DNA of 64,000 nucleotides, taken from the NCBI RefSeq assembly GCF_900019265.1, contig NZ_CYGX02000019.1:113187-177186 (forward strand). The letters are read 5' to 3'. Source of the stretch: Paraburkholderia ribeironis (GTDB lineage Bacteria; Pseudomonadota; Gammaproteobacteria; Burkholderiales; Burkholderiaceae). The notes beneath the pieces are model-generated. The model searched no databases. It saw nothing but the letters and a program-made list of their open reading frames with translations, and was not told the origin of the DNA. The translations under genes and the position numbers were made by a program. Positions 7,792-16,381 of the stretch are shown here, one piece after another. The stretch's first letter is position 1; each line of letters opens with the position of its first letter.

Positions 7792-8670
7792 CTACCCGGC
7801 GGCGGCATGCTCCGCTGGCGTCGCTTCGCGATAGCCGAGCCGGGCCGAGATCGAGCGACCCGACTGCTTGAGCAACGCGACGTAGTGTGACTTCGTGTCG
7901 GCGCCGCAGCGCATGGTCGGAAACGAAATCGACAGGCCGGCGATCACGTGGCCGAAGCGATCGAACACCGGCACCGCGATACACTGCAGTCCTTCCTCCT
8001 GCTCCTCGTTGTCCTCGCCATAACCTTGCTCGCGCACGCGCGGCAGAATGCTGAGCACCGCTTCCGCGCAGGTGAGCGTTTTCGGCGTCGACTTGCGCAA
8101 TTCGATGTGCGAGAGCACGTCGCGTGCGTCGGCCGGGTCCATCCATGCGAGCAGCACCTTGCCGATCGCCGTGCTATGCAGCGGATTGCGCCGGCCGATG
8201 CGCGACTGCATGCGCAACCCGTAGTCGGCGTCGATCTTGTGGATGTAGATAATCGCGTCTTCGTCGAATGCGCCGAGGTGGACCGCTTCGCGCGTCACCT
8301 GACCAATGCGCCGCATCTCGACGTCGGCCTCGCGCACGAGATCGACGCTCTCCAGCGCCTTCGCGCCGAGTTCGAAGAGACGAATCGTGAGCCGGTAGCG
8401 CTCGGTTTCAACTTCCTGGGTCACGTAGCCGAGCGCCTTCAACGTCTGGATCACGCGATGCACCGTGGTCTTCGACATGCCGAGCCGTTGCGACAGTTCG
8501 CTGATGCCGATCTGCCCGCTGTCGCCGATCGCGCCCAGTATCGCGAACACGCGGCCGATCGACGACGCCGACTCGCCCCGTTCGTTGCCGGGGCCGCCGC
8601 TCTCGACACTTTGCGCGTCCTGCACCTGCGCGGCGCTGTCGTCCTTGCGCTGTTTGCCTGTTGCTGCCAT
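7792..8670 (-). CDS. IclR family transcriptional regulator, KdgR-like
   Basis: 292-residue regulator. After a polar 35-residue tail comes the winged helix-turn-helix (SSIGRVFAILGAIGDSGQIG to MSKTTVHRVIQTL), then the IclR effector-binding domain (AVHLGAFDEDAIIYIHKID, LHSTAIGKVLLAW, EEQEEGLQCIAVPVFD, AGLSISFP). The family binds short palindromes, often as a repressor released by a sugar acid. Its neighbours, a KduD-like dehydrogenase immediately upstream and a 2-keto-3-deoxygluconate permease, point to 2-keto-3-deoxygluconate as effector. Two GGAAC-N3-GKTCC sites in the divergent kduD-kdgT region are candidate operators. The start at 8670 removes a long open extension that does not resemble the family. 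Confidence 0.88.
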   Translation of the reverse strand: MAATGKQRKDDSAAQVQDAQSVESGGPGNERGESASSIGRVFAILGAIGDSGQIGISELSQRLGMSKTTVHRVIQTLKALGYVTQEVETERYRLTIRLFELGAKALESVDLVREADVEMRRIGQVTREAVHLGAFDEDAIIYIHKIDADYGLRMQSRIGRRNPLHSTAIGKVLLAWMDPADARDVLSHIELRKSTPKTLTCAEAVLSILPRVREQGYGEDNEEQEEGLQCIAVPVFDRFGHVIAGLSISFPTMRCGADTKSHYVALLKQSGRSISARLGYREATPAEHAAAG

Positions 8671-8759
8671 TTCCGTGTTCCCTATCCATACGAACCGGCG
8701 TTGCCGATCAGCGTCGCTTGCGCGCGAGAGCATACCGTGTCCCGCATGTTTCTGTCGGG

Positions 8760-9530
8760 CTAGCGCGCGAGCCACCCGCCGTCTACAGCCAGTGTATGCC
8801 CATGCACGTAGTCCGACGCGGACGACGCGAGAAACACGACCGGTCCCGCGAGATCGTCCGGTGAGCCCCAGCGGCCCGCCGGGATGCGGTCGACAATTTC
8901 TTCGTTGCGCTGCGCGTCGTTGCGTAACGCCGCTGTGTTGGCGGTCGCCATGTAGCCGGGCGCGATCGCGTTCACGTTGATGCGCTGCGCGGCCCATTCG
9001 TTCGCGAGCAGCCGCGTGAGACCGAGCACGCCGCTTTTCGCCGCCGTGTACGACGCGACCCGTATGCCGCCCTGAAACGACAGCATCGACGCAACGTTGA
9101 TGATCTTGCCGCCGCTTTGCTGTTTGACGAACTGGCGCGCGGCCGCTTGCGACAGAAAGAACAGGCTCTTCAGATTGACGTCGATGACGGCGTCCCAATC
9201 CGCTTCGGTAAAGTCGAGCGCGTGCTCACGGCGAATGATGCCGGCGTTGTTCACGAGGATGTCGATGCGCCCGAACGCTTCGAGCGCAGCGCGCACGATG
9301 TCGTCGACCGGTGCGATCGACGCGAGGTCGGCGCGCACGTCGGCGAAGCGGCGGCCGGTCGCCTCGACGCGTGCGGGCGTCGTGCCGGTGTCGGCGCGGC
9401 TCACGCCGACGATGTCGCAACCGGCCGCGGCCAGCGCGACCGCCATCGCGGCGCCGAGCCCCGTGTTGCTGCCGGTGACGATGGCGACCTTGCCGGTGAG
9501 ATCGAATGTATTCACTGTTTTCAAACCCAT
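8760..9530 (-). CDS. kduD: SDR, 2-deoxy-D-gluconate 3-dehydrogenase / KduD-like
   Basis: 256-residue NAD-dependent SDR. TGSNTGLG, NNAGI with RREHALDFTEADWD, ASMLSFQGG, YTAAKS and the end VDGGWLAR are a close match to KduD, which oxidises 2-keto-3-deoxygluconate/2,5-diketo intermediates in uronate breakdown. ATG 9530 follows the family N-terminus (VNTFDLTGKVAIVTG). The IclR gene follows downstream on the same strand and the gene is divergent from kdgT, with two shared candidate IclR operators. A related sugar-acid dehydrogenase is the main alternative. Confidence 0.82.
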   Translation of the reverse strand: MGLKTVNTFDLTGKVAIVTGSNTGLGAAMAVALAAAGCDIVGVSRADTGTTPARVEATGRRFADVRADLASIAPVDDIVRAALEAFGRIDILVNNAGIIRREHALDFTEADWDAVIDVNLKSLFFLSQAAARQFVKQQSGGKIINVASMLSFQGGIRVASYTAAKSGVLGLTRLLANEWAAQRINVNAIAPGYMATANTAALRNDAQRNEEIVDRIPAGRWGSPDDLAGPVVFLASSASDYVHGHTLAVDGGWLAR

Positions 9531-9669
9531 GTCATATGCCGATGGTCGTCGCGATGGAGCAGGCGGCTCGTCAACGCAGCTCGCGCACCGCGAGGTCGTT
9601 GCGGGCGCATCGCCGCGTGCTTGTGGCGGCGCCGTTCCGGTCAGGAACTGTAGCGCAGAATTGCATTTC

Positions 9670-9682
9670 GGAACATCGGTCC
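9670..9682. promoter_or_regulatory. Candidate IclR/KdgR operator 1
   Basis: GGAACATCGGTCC, an imperfect palindrome of the GGAAC-N3-GKTCC type. It sits within a longer inverted repeat TTTCGGA (9666-9672) and TCCGAAA (9680-9686). Confidence 0.55.
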
Positions 9683-9766
9683 GAAAAGTTTTCAAGGTGA
9701 CATCAAGCCTGATAAGGCTGCTAGACCGCACGCGGGTAAACGATGACACATGATTTATCAATGAAC

Positions 9767-9779
9767 GGAACGGCGTTCC
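9767..9779. promoter_or_regulatory. Candidate IclR/KdgR operator 2
   Basis: GGAACGGCGTTCC, a perfect 6+1+6 palindrome that shares the GGAAC...TCC arms with the site 97 bases to the left. Confidence 0.6.
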
Positions 9780-9886
9780 TTTTGCAGGTGCTATATTGCG
9801 CCGGGAAGGGAGCAGCCCGGCGCCAGAACGGGACATTACCCCGGGTGATCCACCCGCTAACAGGACGCAAAGTCCATGGAGGAGGC

Positions 9887-10903
9887 ATGAAGCTCAAGAA
9901 GGCCCTCGACCGCATTCCTGGCGGACTGATGCTGGTGCCGCTGTTGCTTGGCGCCTGTGTGCATACGTTCGCGCCCGGCGCGGGCAAATACTTCGGGTCG
10001 TTCACCAACGGCCTGATCACCGGCACTGTGCCGATTCTCGCGGTGTGGTTCTTCTGCATGGGCGCGACGATCGACCTGCGCGCGACCGGCACGGTCTTGC
10101 GCAAGTCGGGCACGTTGCTCGCGACCAAGATGCTGGTGGCGTGGATCGCGACGCTGATCGCAGCGCACTTCATTCCGGTTGACGGCATCAGGAGCGGGCT
10201 CTTCGCCGGGCTCTCCATCCTCGCAATCACGACGTCGATGGACATGACCAACGGCGGTCTTTACGCAGCGGTAATGCAGCAATACGGCACCAAGGAAGAG
10301 GCAGGCGCGTTCGTGCTGATGTCGGTCGAGTCGGGACCGCTCGTCAGCATGATCATTCTCGGCGCCACCGGTGTCGCATTCTTCGAGCCGCGGCTGTTCG
10401 TCGGCGCGGTGCTGCCGTTCCTGATCGGCTTCGTGCTGGGCAATCTCGACGGCGATCTGCGCGAGCTGTTCGGACGCTGCGTGCATCCGCTGATTCCATT
10501 TTTCGGCTTTGCGCTGGGTAACGGCATCGACCTGAACGTGATCGTGAAGAGCGGCTTGCCGGGCATCGCGCTCGGTCTCGCGGTGATCGTCGTAACCGAC
10601 ATTCCGCTGATCTTCGCCGACCGCTGGATTGCGGGTGGCAATGGGGCGGCGGGGCTGGCGGCGTCGTCGACGGCGGGCGCGGCGGTGGCCAATCCGGCGA
10701 TCATCGGCGACATGATTCCGAGCTTCAAGCCGCTGGTGCCGGCCGCGACCGCGATGGTCGCGACCGCTTGCCTCGTGACCGCGATTCTGGTGCCGATCCT
10801 CACCGCGCTGTGGGTGCGCCGGCATCAGGCGCGCGACGTGTTGCGCGAGGAGTTCGCGGCCGCGCAGGCGGCGCCGCTCAACGAGCCGGACGCACGCGTT
10901 TGA
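9887..10903 (+). CDS. kdgT: 2-keto-3-deoxygluconate permease
   Basis: 338-residue inner-membrane proton symporter of the KdgT family, similar in length to E. coli KdgT. About ten hydrophobic segments are visible. Family hallmarks include the N-terminal [22 protein letters not shown], the central [19 protein letters not shown] and the C-terminal [26 protein letters not shown] 9887 is directly preceded by GGAGGAGGC. It imports 2-keto-3-deoxygluconate for the KduD/IclR module. Its stop context (GCGTTTGACGTT) is nearly copied in the repeat array downstream. Confidence 0.93.
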   Translation: MKLKKALDRIPGGLMLVPLLLGACVHTFAPGAGKYFGSFTNGLITGTVPILAVWFFCMGATIDLRATGTVLRKSGTLLATKMLVAWIATLIAAHFIPVDGIRSGLFAGLSILAITTSMDMTNGGLYAAVMQQYGTKEEAGAFVLMSVESGPLVSMIILGATGVAFFEPRLFVGAVLPFLIGFVLGNLDGDLRELFGRCVHPLIPFFGFALGNGIDLNVIVKSGLPGIALGLAVIVVTDIPLIFADRWIAGGNGAAGLAASSTAGAAVANPAIIGDMIPSFKPLVPAATAMVATACLVTAILVPILTALWVRRHQARDVLREEFAAAQAAPLNEPDARV

Positions 10904-10930
10904 CGTTAGTTCGAGGCTGCCTCTGACACC

Positions 10931-10978
10931 GCGTTTGAAGTTGCGTTTGAAGTTGCGCTTCAAGTCGCGTTTGAAGTC
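10931..10978 (+). repeat. 12-bp tandem repeat x4 copying the kdgT stop context
   Basis: Units GCGTTTGAAGTT (twice), GCGCTTCAAGTC and GCGTTTGAAGTC. The stop codon of kdgT lies in GCGTTTGACGTT (10896-10907), one base different from the unit, so the array seems seeded from the gene end. Confidence 0.95.
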
Positions 10979-11049
10979 GCGTCATGCAGCCTGTTTGCGT
11001 CCGACATGCGGCATGAACGGGCCATGATGCGTGACGGCGACGGCGCGCT

Positions 11050-11649
11050 TTACCGCCCGAGCCTTGCTTCGAGCATCGCCTTCACGCGAGGCCATTCATC
11101 ATCGATGATGCTAAAGCGCACCGAGTTGCGCTTGCGTCCATCCGGCATGATCCGTTCATGGCGGACCACGCCTTCCTGTTGAGCACCGATCCGCAGAATC
11201 GCCGCGCGTGACTTCTCGTTGAGTTCATCGGTGGTGAATTGCACGCGCACGCATTGCAGCGCGTCGAACGCGTGACTCAGCAGCAGGTACTTTGCCTCGG
11301 TGTTCACCGCCGAGCGCTGCACAGACTCGCTCAACCACGTGTGGCCGATTTCGAGCTTGCGATTGACGCGGTCGATCTTCCAGAAGCGCGTGCTGCCGAC
11401 AATCGCGCCGCTTTCGCGCAACACGATCACGAACGGCATCACGGTGCCGGCCGTGCGTCCATCGAGCGCGGTTGCGAGGTAGCCGCCGATAGTGTCCGGC
11501 CTCGGCACTACGGTCAGCTTCAGGTTCCAGAGTTCGCCGTCGGCGGCGGCATCGACGAGCGCTTGCGCGTGTTCTTGCCGCAGCGGCCGGAGTTCAACCG
11601 TCGTGCCGGTCAGAGTGGGCTGCATGAGTCGAGGAGTGGTGTGGTCCAT
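11050..11649 (-). CDS. GNAT family N-acetyltransferase (RimJ/RimL type)
   Basis: 199-residue acetyltransferase. The fold is recognisable from VELRPLRQEHAQAL at the start, FVIVLRESGAIVGSTRFWKI, the acetyl-CoA loop region IGHTWLSESVQRSAVNTEAKYLLLSHAF, and the end VRFSIIDDEWPRVKAMLEARL. Family members acetylate ribosomal protein N-termini or small molecules; the target here is unknown. ATG 11649 is used, but an internal ATG at 11625 also fits because an intrinsic terminator ends only six bases before 11649. Neither has a clear Shine-Dalgarno. Confidence 0.82.
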   Translation of the reverse strand: MDHTTPRLMQPTLTGTTVELRPLRQEHAQALVDAAADGELWNLKLTVVPRPDTIGGYLATALDGRTAGTVMPFVIVLRESGAIVGSTRFWKIDRVNRKLEIGHTWLSESVQRSAVNTEAKYLLLSHAFDALQCVRVQFTTDELNEKSRAAILRIGAQQEGVVRHERIMPDGRKRNSVRFSIIDDEWPRVKAMLEARLGR

Positions 11650-11655
11650 GGCAAT

Positions 11656-11687
11656 AAAAAAGGTCCGCGAGCGAGAGCTCGCGGACC
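11656..11687 (-). terminator. Intrinsic terminator abutting the acetyltransferase start
   Basis: On the minus strand, GGTCCGCGAGC and GCTCGCGGACC form a perfect 11-bp stem with a four-base loop, followed by six T residues. It should stop transcripts from the aldehyde dehydrogenase gene upstream. The acetyltransferase ATG begins six bases after the T-run. Confidence 0.85.
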
Positions 11688-11808
11688 CGTTTGGTGATTC
11701 GAAACAGCGCGGGCTGAGGATCACAAGGCTCGATCACAAGGCTCGGTGACGAGGCTCGGTCAAAAAGCTCGCCTTCGCCGGCACGCGCTGGCCCAGGCGT
11801 GGGCTAAG

Positions 11809-11945
11809 GTATGAGCCCGGGCAAGAGGCCGGGTAAGAGCCCGGATAAGCGCCCGGCTAAGAGGCCGGGTATGAGCCCGGATAAGCGCCCGGCTAAGAGC
11901 CCGGGTAAGAGCCCCGATAACCGCCCGGCCCGGCTAAGAGCCCTT
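11809..11945 (-). repeat. 12-bp tandem repeat x11 after the aldehyde dehydrogenase gene
   Basis: Eleven units of about 12 bp, reading on the plus strand as CTAAGAGCCCGG with variants (GTATGAGCCCGG, ATAAGCGCCCGG, CTAAGAGGCCGG), one of them extended to 17 bp. The last unit reaches the stop codon of the dehydrogenase gene (minus strand). This is the longest unit-count array of 12-bp type in the window. There are no spacers, so it is not a CRISPR. Confidence 0.95.
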
Positions 11946-13389
11946 AAACCGCCATCACCGACACCGCCTTCGTGACCAGATAGCCTTCCATCGCTTCCGG
12001 ACCGCCTTCTGAACCGTAGCCGGAATCCTTCACGCCGCCGAACGGCATTTCCGGCGAAGGCGTGGCAGGCTGGTTGATCCACAGCATGCCGACTTCCATC
12101 TGCTGCGACAGCAGATGCACGTTGCTGAACGACTTCGTGTACGCGTAGCCGGCGAGACCGAACGGCAGACGGTTAGCTTCGGCGATCGCTTCCTCGAGCT
12201 TGTCGAAGCCACGAATCGCCGCGATCGGGCCGAACGGTTCGTTATTGAACACGTCGGCTTCGAGCGACACGTTGGTCAGCACGGTCGGTGCGAAGAAGTT
12301 GCCCGCATTACCGACCCGTTCGCCGCCCGTCTCGACTTTCGCGCCGGTCTTGCGCGCGTCGTCGAGCACCTTGGTCATCGCGGTGAGCCGGCGCGCGTTG
12401 GCGAGCGGCCCGAGGGTCGTGCCTTCCGCAAGGCCGTCGCCGAGCTTGAGGCTTTCGGCGTGCTTGACGAGCGCCGCGACGAATTCTTCGCGGATGCTGT
12501 TGTGCACGAGGAAGCGGGTCGGCGAAATGCAGACCTGGCCCGCGTTGCGGAATTTCGCGCCGCCGGCCGCTTTCACGGCGAGCGCCACGTCGGCGTCGTC
12601 AGCCACGATGACGGGCGCATGACCGCCCAGCTCCATCGTCGCGCGCTTCATGTGCGCGCCGGCCAGCGCGGCTAGTTGCTTGCCGACCGGCGTGGAGCCG
12701 GTGAACGTGACCTTGCGGATCACCGGATGCGGAATCAGGTAGCCGGAGATTTCGGCCGGGTCGCCGAACACGAGGCCGACCGTGCCGGCCGGCACGCCGG
12801 CTTCGACGAAGGCCCGCAGCAGCGCCGCCGGCGACGCCGGGGTTTCTTCCGGCGCCTTGACGAGGAACGAGCAGCCGCACGCGAGCGCCGCGCAGAGCTT
12901 GCGCACCACCTGGTTGACCGGGAAATTCCATGGCGTGAACGCCGCCACCGGACCGATCGGTTCCTTGAGCACCAGTTGCTGCGCGGCGAGGTTGCGCGAC
13001 GGCACGATCCGGCCGTACACGCGGCGGCCTTCGTCGGCGAACCATTCGATGATGTCCGCGGCGGCCAGCACTTCGACGCGCGCTTCGGCAAACGGCTTGC
13101 CCTGTTCCTGCGTCATCAGGCGGGCGATGTCGGAGGCGCGCTCGCGCACCAGCGCGGCGGCCTTGCGCATCGTCGTGGCGCGTTCGTTGGCCGGAATCTT
13201 GCGCCACGCTTCGAAGCCACGTTGAGCGGCTTCGAGCGCGCGATCCAGATCGGCGATACCGGCATGCGCCACCTTGCCGATGGCCTCGCCCGTGGCAGGG
13301 TTGATGACGTCGAGGGTCTTGCCGCTGGCGGCGTCACACCATTCGCCGTTGATCAGGAGTCGGGTATCGGTGTAGCTCGGGATGGCCAT
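11944..13389 (-). CDS. gabD: NAD(P)-dependent succinate-semialdehyde dehydrogenase-type aldehyde dehydrogenase
   Basis: 481-residue cytoplasmic aldehyde dehydrogenase. Catalytic Cys287 lies in [11 protein letters not shown] and the general base Glu253 in TMELGG. The cofactor motif TFTGSTPVG and the core [12 protein letters not shown] are intact. The N-terminal [25 protein letters not shown] and overall length match GabD-type enzymes that oxidise succinate semialdehyde to succinate. Alpha-ketoglutarate semialdehyde dehydrogenase, used in sugar-acid breakdown, is close in sequence and cannot be excluded, especially near the kdg genes. ATG 13389 is preceded by AGGAAC. A 12-bp x11 array follows the stop and an intrinsic terminator lies 257 bases downstream. 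Confidence 0.87.
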   Translation of the reverse strand: MAIPSYTDTRLLINGEWCDAASGKTLDVINPATGEAIGKVAHAGIADLDRALEAAQRGFEAWRKIPANERATTMRKAAALVRERASDIARLMTQEQGKPFAEARVEVLAAADIIEWFADEGRRVYGRIVPSRNLAAQQLVLKEPIGPVAAFTPWNFPVNQVVRKLCAALACGCSFLVKAPEETPASPAALLRAFVEAGVPAGTVGLVFGDPAEISGYLIPHPVIRKVTFTGSTPVGKQLAALAGAHMKRATMELGGHAPVIVADDADVALAVKAAGGAKFRNAGQVCISPTRFLVHNSIREEFVAALVKHAESLKLGDGLAEGTTLGPLANARRLTAMTKVLDDARKTGAKVETGGERVGNAGNFFAPTVLTNVSLEADVFNNEPFGPIAAIRGFDKLEEAIAEANRLPFGLAGYAYTKSFSNVHLLSQQMEVGMLWINQPATPSPEMPFGGVKDSGYGSEGGPEAMEGYLVTKAVSVMAV

Positions 13390-13754
13390 GCTGGGTTCCT
13401 GTAAGTGGAAAAACGACAGGCCGCGCGCTCGCGAAACAATCGGACGAGACCTGCGCGGCCATGGATGGACTGCCGATACCGAATATCTTATCTGATTGGC
13501 GAAGATCGCATTGCCCACCCGCCCGGGCACGGTGCGCGCCGCTTGGGGGGAGGCCGTCGCGAGGCCGGGAAATCCACTGAGGCGGGAGCGCGCAAACAGG
13601 CGTAAAGTCAAGCGGCAGTGGCAGGAACCGGCGCGGGCCCGCAGCCGCGGACGCTGCCTGCAGCGGGCACGACCCGCGCACGGCAAGGTCCACAAGCGAC
13701 CACCCACCGTCGGCGAATACAGCCCAATCAACCAGATGCACACGAGGAATCGAC
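13390..13754. other. Divergent region between gabD and the cold-shock gene
   Basis: 365 bases without a credible gene. It must hold the gabD promoter (minus) and the promoter and long 5' leader usual for cold-shock genes (plus). No operator or confident promoter boxes were read. Confidence 0.5.
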
Positions 13755-13958
13755 ATGCCAACCGGTACAGTGAAGTGGTTCAACGATGCAAAGGGCTTTG
13801 GCTTCATCACCCCTGACGACGGTGGCGAAGATCTGTTTGCGCATTTCTCCGAGATTCGCACCGAGGGTTTCAAATCGTTGCAGGAAAACCAGAAGGTCAG
13901 CTTCGAAATCAAGCAGGGACCGAAGGGCAAACAGGCGGCGGATATCAAGCCAGTCTGA
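13755..13958 (+). CDS. Cold-shock protein, CspA family
   Basis: 67-residue single-stranded nucleic-acid-binding protein. RNP1 (KGFGFI) is at residues 13-18 and RNP2 (DLFAHF) at 26-31, with the [21 protein letters not shown] start shared by all CspA proteins and normal family length. It melts RNA secondary structure at low temperature or in growth transitions. ATG 13755 is the only sensible start. Which csp paralogue this is cannot be told. Confidence 0.95.
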   Translation: MPTGTVKWFNDAKGFGFITPDDGGEDLFAHFSEIRTEGFKSLQENQKVSFEIKQGPKGKQAADIKPV

Positions 13959-14228
13959 GAAAGCAGGGCGGCCCGCCCGCACGCTGAACGCGTGGGGCCG
14001 GCCGCATGGCGGCATTGGCCATATCGGCCATATTGGCCGTATGGTTTGCGCTGCTGCCGTTACAGGGTGCCGTCCACGGTAGCGCCGATTCCATCGAGTA
14101 ATGCATCACGCATATCGACGAGCGTCGCGTCGCGCTGGTTGCGCGGATGCACTGCTGTCACCGCGAGCGCGCGCACAGCCTGGGCAGCGCCGCGCCGGTG
14201 CCCGCGAGGCCCAAACAACGAGGGCGTC

Positions 14229-14621
14229 GTGGACAAGGACACCGCATACAAGGAAATAACCGACAACGGTGGCGAAGCTTATGCGAGGTTCTTCGCGGCG
14301 CAGAACCCCGACGATCCGCTCACGCCGTTCTGCCATCGCTATCTGTTCGAAAAGGATCTCGCGGCGCGTACGGCCGCGCATGACGAAGAGCGCGGCTTCG
14401 CGGTGAAATCGCTGGCGCAGATGGAGTCGTCGTCGCACATCGCGCAGGCGGCGGCAAGCGCGTCGCGCGATGCGGCCACGGCGGCGCATACGTCGGCGCT
14501 GGCCGCGCGGCGCTCGGCGTTCTGGACCATGATCGCGGCGATCGCGTCGGCACTCGGTGTAGTGGTAAACGCTGCCCTGAATCTCGGCTGGCTCGAATGG
14601 GCAAGGCATCTGACGCAATGA
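14229..14621 (+). CDS. Hypothetical protein with one C-terminal membrane helix
   Basis: Probable GTG start at 14229, giving 130 residues. The N-terminal half is acidic and soluble (DKDTAYKEITDNGGEAYARFFAAQNPDDPLTPFCHRYLFEKD), then an Ala/Ser/His-rich helical linker, then one membrane helix (AFWTMIAAIASALGVVVNAALNL) near the C-terminus. No family recognised. The frame upstream of 14229 is open but the translation is not protein-like. Its last three codons and stop form the first unit of the 13-bp repeat that follows. Confidence 0.6.
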   Translation: MDKDTAYKEITDNGGEAYARFFAAQNPDDPLTPFCHRYLFEKDLAARTAAHDEERGFAVKSLAQMESSSHIAQAAASASRDAATAAHTSALAARRSAFWTMIAAIASALGVVVNAALNLGWLEWARHLTQ

Positions 14622-14675
14622 GCTGACGCAATGAGCCGGCGTAATGAGCCGGCGCAATGAGCCGACGTAATGAAC
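14611..14675 (+). repeat. 13-bp tandem repeat x5 overlapping a stop codon
   Basis: Units TGACGCAATGAGC (twice), CGGCGTAATGAGC, CGGCGCAATGAGC and CGACGTAATGAAC. The first unit contains the stop of the membrane protein gene (TGA 14619-14621), and every unit repeats that stop; because 13 is not a multiple of 3, the stops fall in successive frames. Confidence 0.95.
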
Positions 14676-14959
14676 AAGTCCAACGAACTGGCGCAACGAG
14701 GCGGTCCAATGACCCGACCGCGCGAATCATCCTGCATTTTGCCGCGACCGGGATTGCGAAAAATTCCGCGCCATCTACGCAAAATCCCGCCATGAGATCG
14801 GTGCCGTTCGCAGCCGGAACGCAGTATTATTCTTCAGGTTTCCTTCAGCTTTGCTCCGTACCATTCGCGCCACGGCCTGTCGCTGTGCGTAAGCGCGCGG
14901 TGGTTCCCGTCCTTCCCGACAGAAAACTGAAAGCGCCGATCAGGCTTGCTGGGGCATCA
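14622..14959 (+). other. Leader region of the hpnJ operon
   Basis: 338 bases without a credible gene. It holds the end of the 13-bp repeat and, at 14832-14864, a PmrA/QseB-like box with a -10 element. Confidence 0.6.
14832..14864 (+). promoter_or_regulatory. PmrA/QseB-like box and -10 upstream of hpnJ
   Basis: CTTCAGGTTTCCTTCAG (14832-14848) is a direct repeat of CTTCAG with 11-bp period, followed after ten bases by TACCAT. It differs from the box at 20938 at one of 17 positions and has the same spacing to -10. Confidence 0.6.
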
Positions 14960-16381
14960 ATGAAAACTCTGTTCTTGCAGGCGCCGTCGTATGACGGCTT
15001 CGATGGTGGCGCGGGCTCGCGCTATCAGGCGAAGCGCGAAGTCCGCTCGTTCTGGTATCCGACATGGCTCGCGCAACCCGCGGCACTCGTGCCCGGTAGC
15101 CGGGTCGTCGACGCGCCCGCCGACAACCTGTCCGTCGAAGCCACGCTCGACATCGCCCAGGACTACGAGCTGGTGATCATCCACACCAGCACGCCGTCTT
15201 TCCCCTCCGACGCACTGTTCGCCGAAGACCTGAAAAAACGCAAGCCATCGCTGCTGGTCGGCATGGTCGGCGCCAAGGTCGCGGTCGATCCGCATAATTC
15301 GCTGACCGCCAGCGAGGCGATCGACTTCGTGTGCCGCGAAGAATTCGACTTCACCTGCCAGGAGATCGCCGAGGGCAAGCCGTTCGCGCAGATCAAGGGT
15401 CTGAGCTATCGCGGCGCGGACGGTTCGATCGAGCACAACGAAGCGCGGCCGATCCTCGAAGACATGGACGAACTGCCATTCGTCGCGCCGGTGTACAAGC
15501 GCGACCTGAAGATCGACAACTACTTCATCGGCTATCTGCAGCATCCGTACGTGTCGATCTACACGGGCCGCGGCTGCCGCTCGAAATGCACGTTCTGCCT
15601 GTGGCCGCAAACGGTGGGCGGTCATCGCTACCGCACGCGCTCGGTGGAAAACGTGCTGGCCGAAGTGAAGTGGATTCGCGACAACATGCCTGAAGTCAAG
15701 GAGATCATGTTCGACGACGACACCTTCACCGACTTCAAGCCGCGCGTCGAGGAAATCGCACGTGGCCTCGGCAAGCTGGGCGTGACGTGGTCCTGCAACG
15801 CGAAGGCGAACGTGCCGTACTCGACGCTGAAGATCATGAAGGAAAACGGCCTGCGCCTGTTGCTGGTGGGCTACGAATCCGGCGACGACCAGATCCTGCT
15901 GAACATCAAGAAGGGCTTGCGCACCGACATCGCGCGGCGCTTCAGCGAAGACTGCCGCAAGCTCGGCATCAAGATTCACGGCACCTTCATTCTCGGTCTG
16001 CCCGGCGAGACGCACGACACGATCCAGAAGACGATCTCGTACGCGCAGGAAATCAATCCGCACACGATCCAGGTATCGCTCGCCGCGCCTTATCCCGGCA
16101 CGCGGCTCTACAACCAGGCCGTCGAGAACGGCTGGCTCGAAGAGAACAAGGTCATCAACCTCGTCAGCAAGGAGGGCGTGCAACTCGCGGCGATTGGCTA
16201 CCCGCATCTGTCGCGCGAGGAGATCTATCACCAGCTCGAAAACTTCTACAAGCGCTTCTATTTCCGGCCGTCGAAAGTCTGGGAGATTCTGCGCGAGATG
16301 CTGACGAGCTGGGACATGATGAAGCGGCGCCTGCGTGAAGGCGTCAAATTTTTCCGTTTCCTGCGCGCCCACCAAGCGTGA
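14960..16381 (+). CDS. hpnJ: Hopanoid biosynthesis radical SAM protein HpnJ
   Basis: 473-residue B12-binding-type radical SAM enzyme. The 4Fe-4S motif GRGCRSKCTFC places cysteines at 206, 210 and 213. The N-terminal part (KTLFLQAPSYDGFDGGAGSRYQ) and the C-terminal FYKRFYFRPSKVW are typical of HpnJ. HpnJ contracts the sugar ring of glucosaminyl bacteriohopanetetrol to give the cyclitol ether, after HpnI adds N-acetylglucosamine and HpnK deacetylates it; all three genes occur in this cluster. ATG 14960 follows a PmrA/QseB-like promoter. The stop overlaps the GTG start of the following hpnI by four bases. Confidence 0.92.
   Translation: MKTLFLQAPSYDGFDGGAGSRYQAKREVRSFWYPTWLAQPAALVPGSRVVDAPADNLSVEATLDIAQDYELVIIHTSTPSFPSDALFAEDLKKRKPSLLVGMVGAKVAVDPHNSLTASEAIDFVCREEFDFTCQEIAEGKPFAQIKGLSYRGADGSIEHNEARPILEDMDELPFVAPVYKRDLKIDNYFIGYLQHPYVSIYTGRGCRSKCTFCLWPQTVGGHRYRTRSVENVLAEVKWIRDNMPEVKEIMFDDDTFTDFKPRVEEIARGLGKLGVTWSCNAKANVPYSTLKIMKENGLRLLLVGYESGDDQILLNIKKGLRTDIARRFSEDCRKLGIKIHGTFILGLPGETHDTIQKTISYAQEINPHTIQVSLAAPYPGTRLYNQAVENGWLEENKVINLVSKEGVQLAAIGYPHLSREEIYHQLENFYKRFYFRPSKVWEILREMLTSWDMMKRRLREGVKFFRFLRAHQA

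Larger units (their letters stand above)
9531..9886. promoter_or_regulatory. Divergent kduD-kdgT control region
   Basis: 356 bases holding the promoters for kduD (minus) and kdgT (plus), with two copies of a 13-bp palindrome described separately. The kdgT ribosome binding site GGAGGAGG ends one base before its ATG region. No ORF in it is credible. Confidence 0.7.

Noticed and set aside
11809..11945. Regular 12-bp units resembling a repeat array such as CRISPR
   Set aside because: Units are directly adjacent without spacers and far shorter than CRISPR repeats; it is a degenerate tandem repeat.
14013..14045. CATATTGGC-like repeats after the cold-shock gene
   Set aside because: Only two good 9-bp units; suggestive but too short to call.
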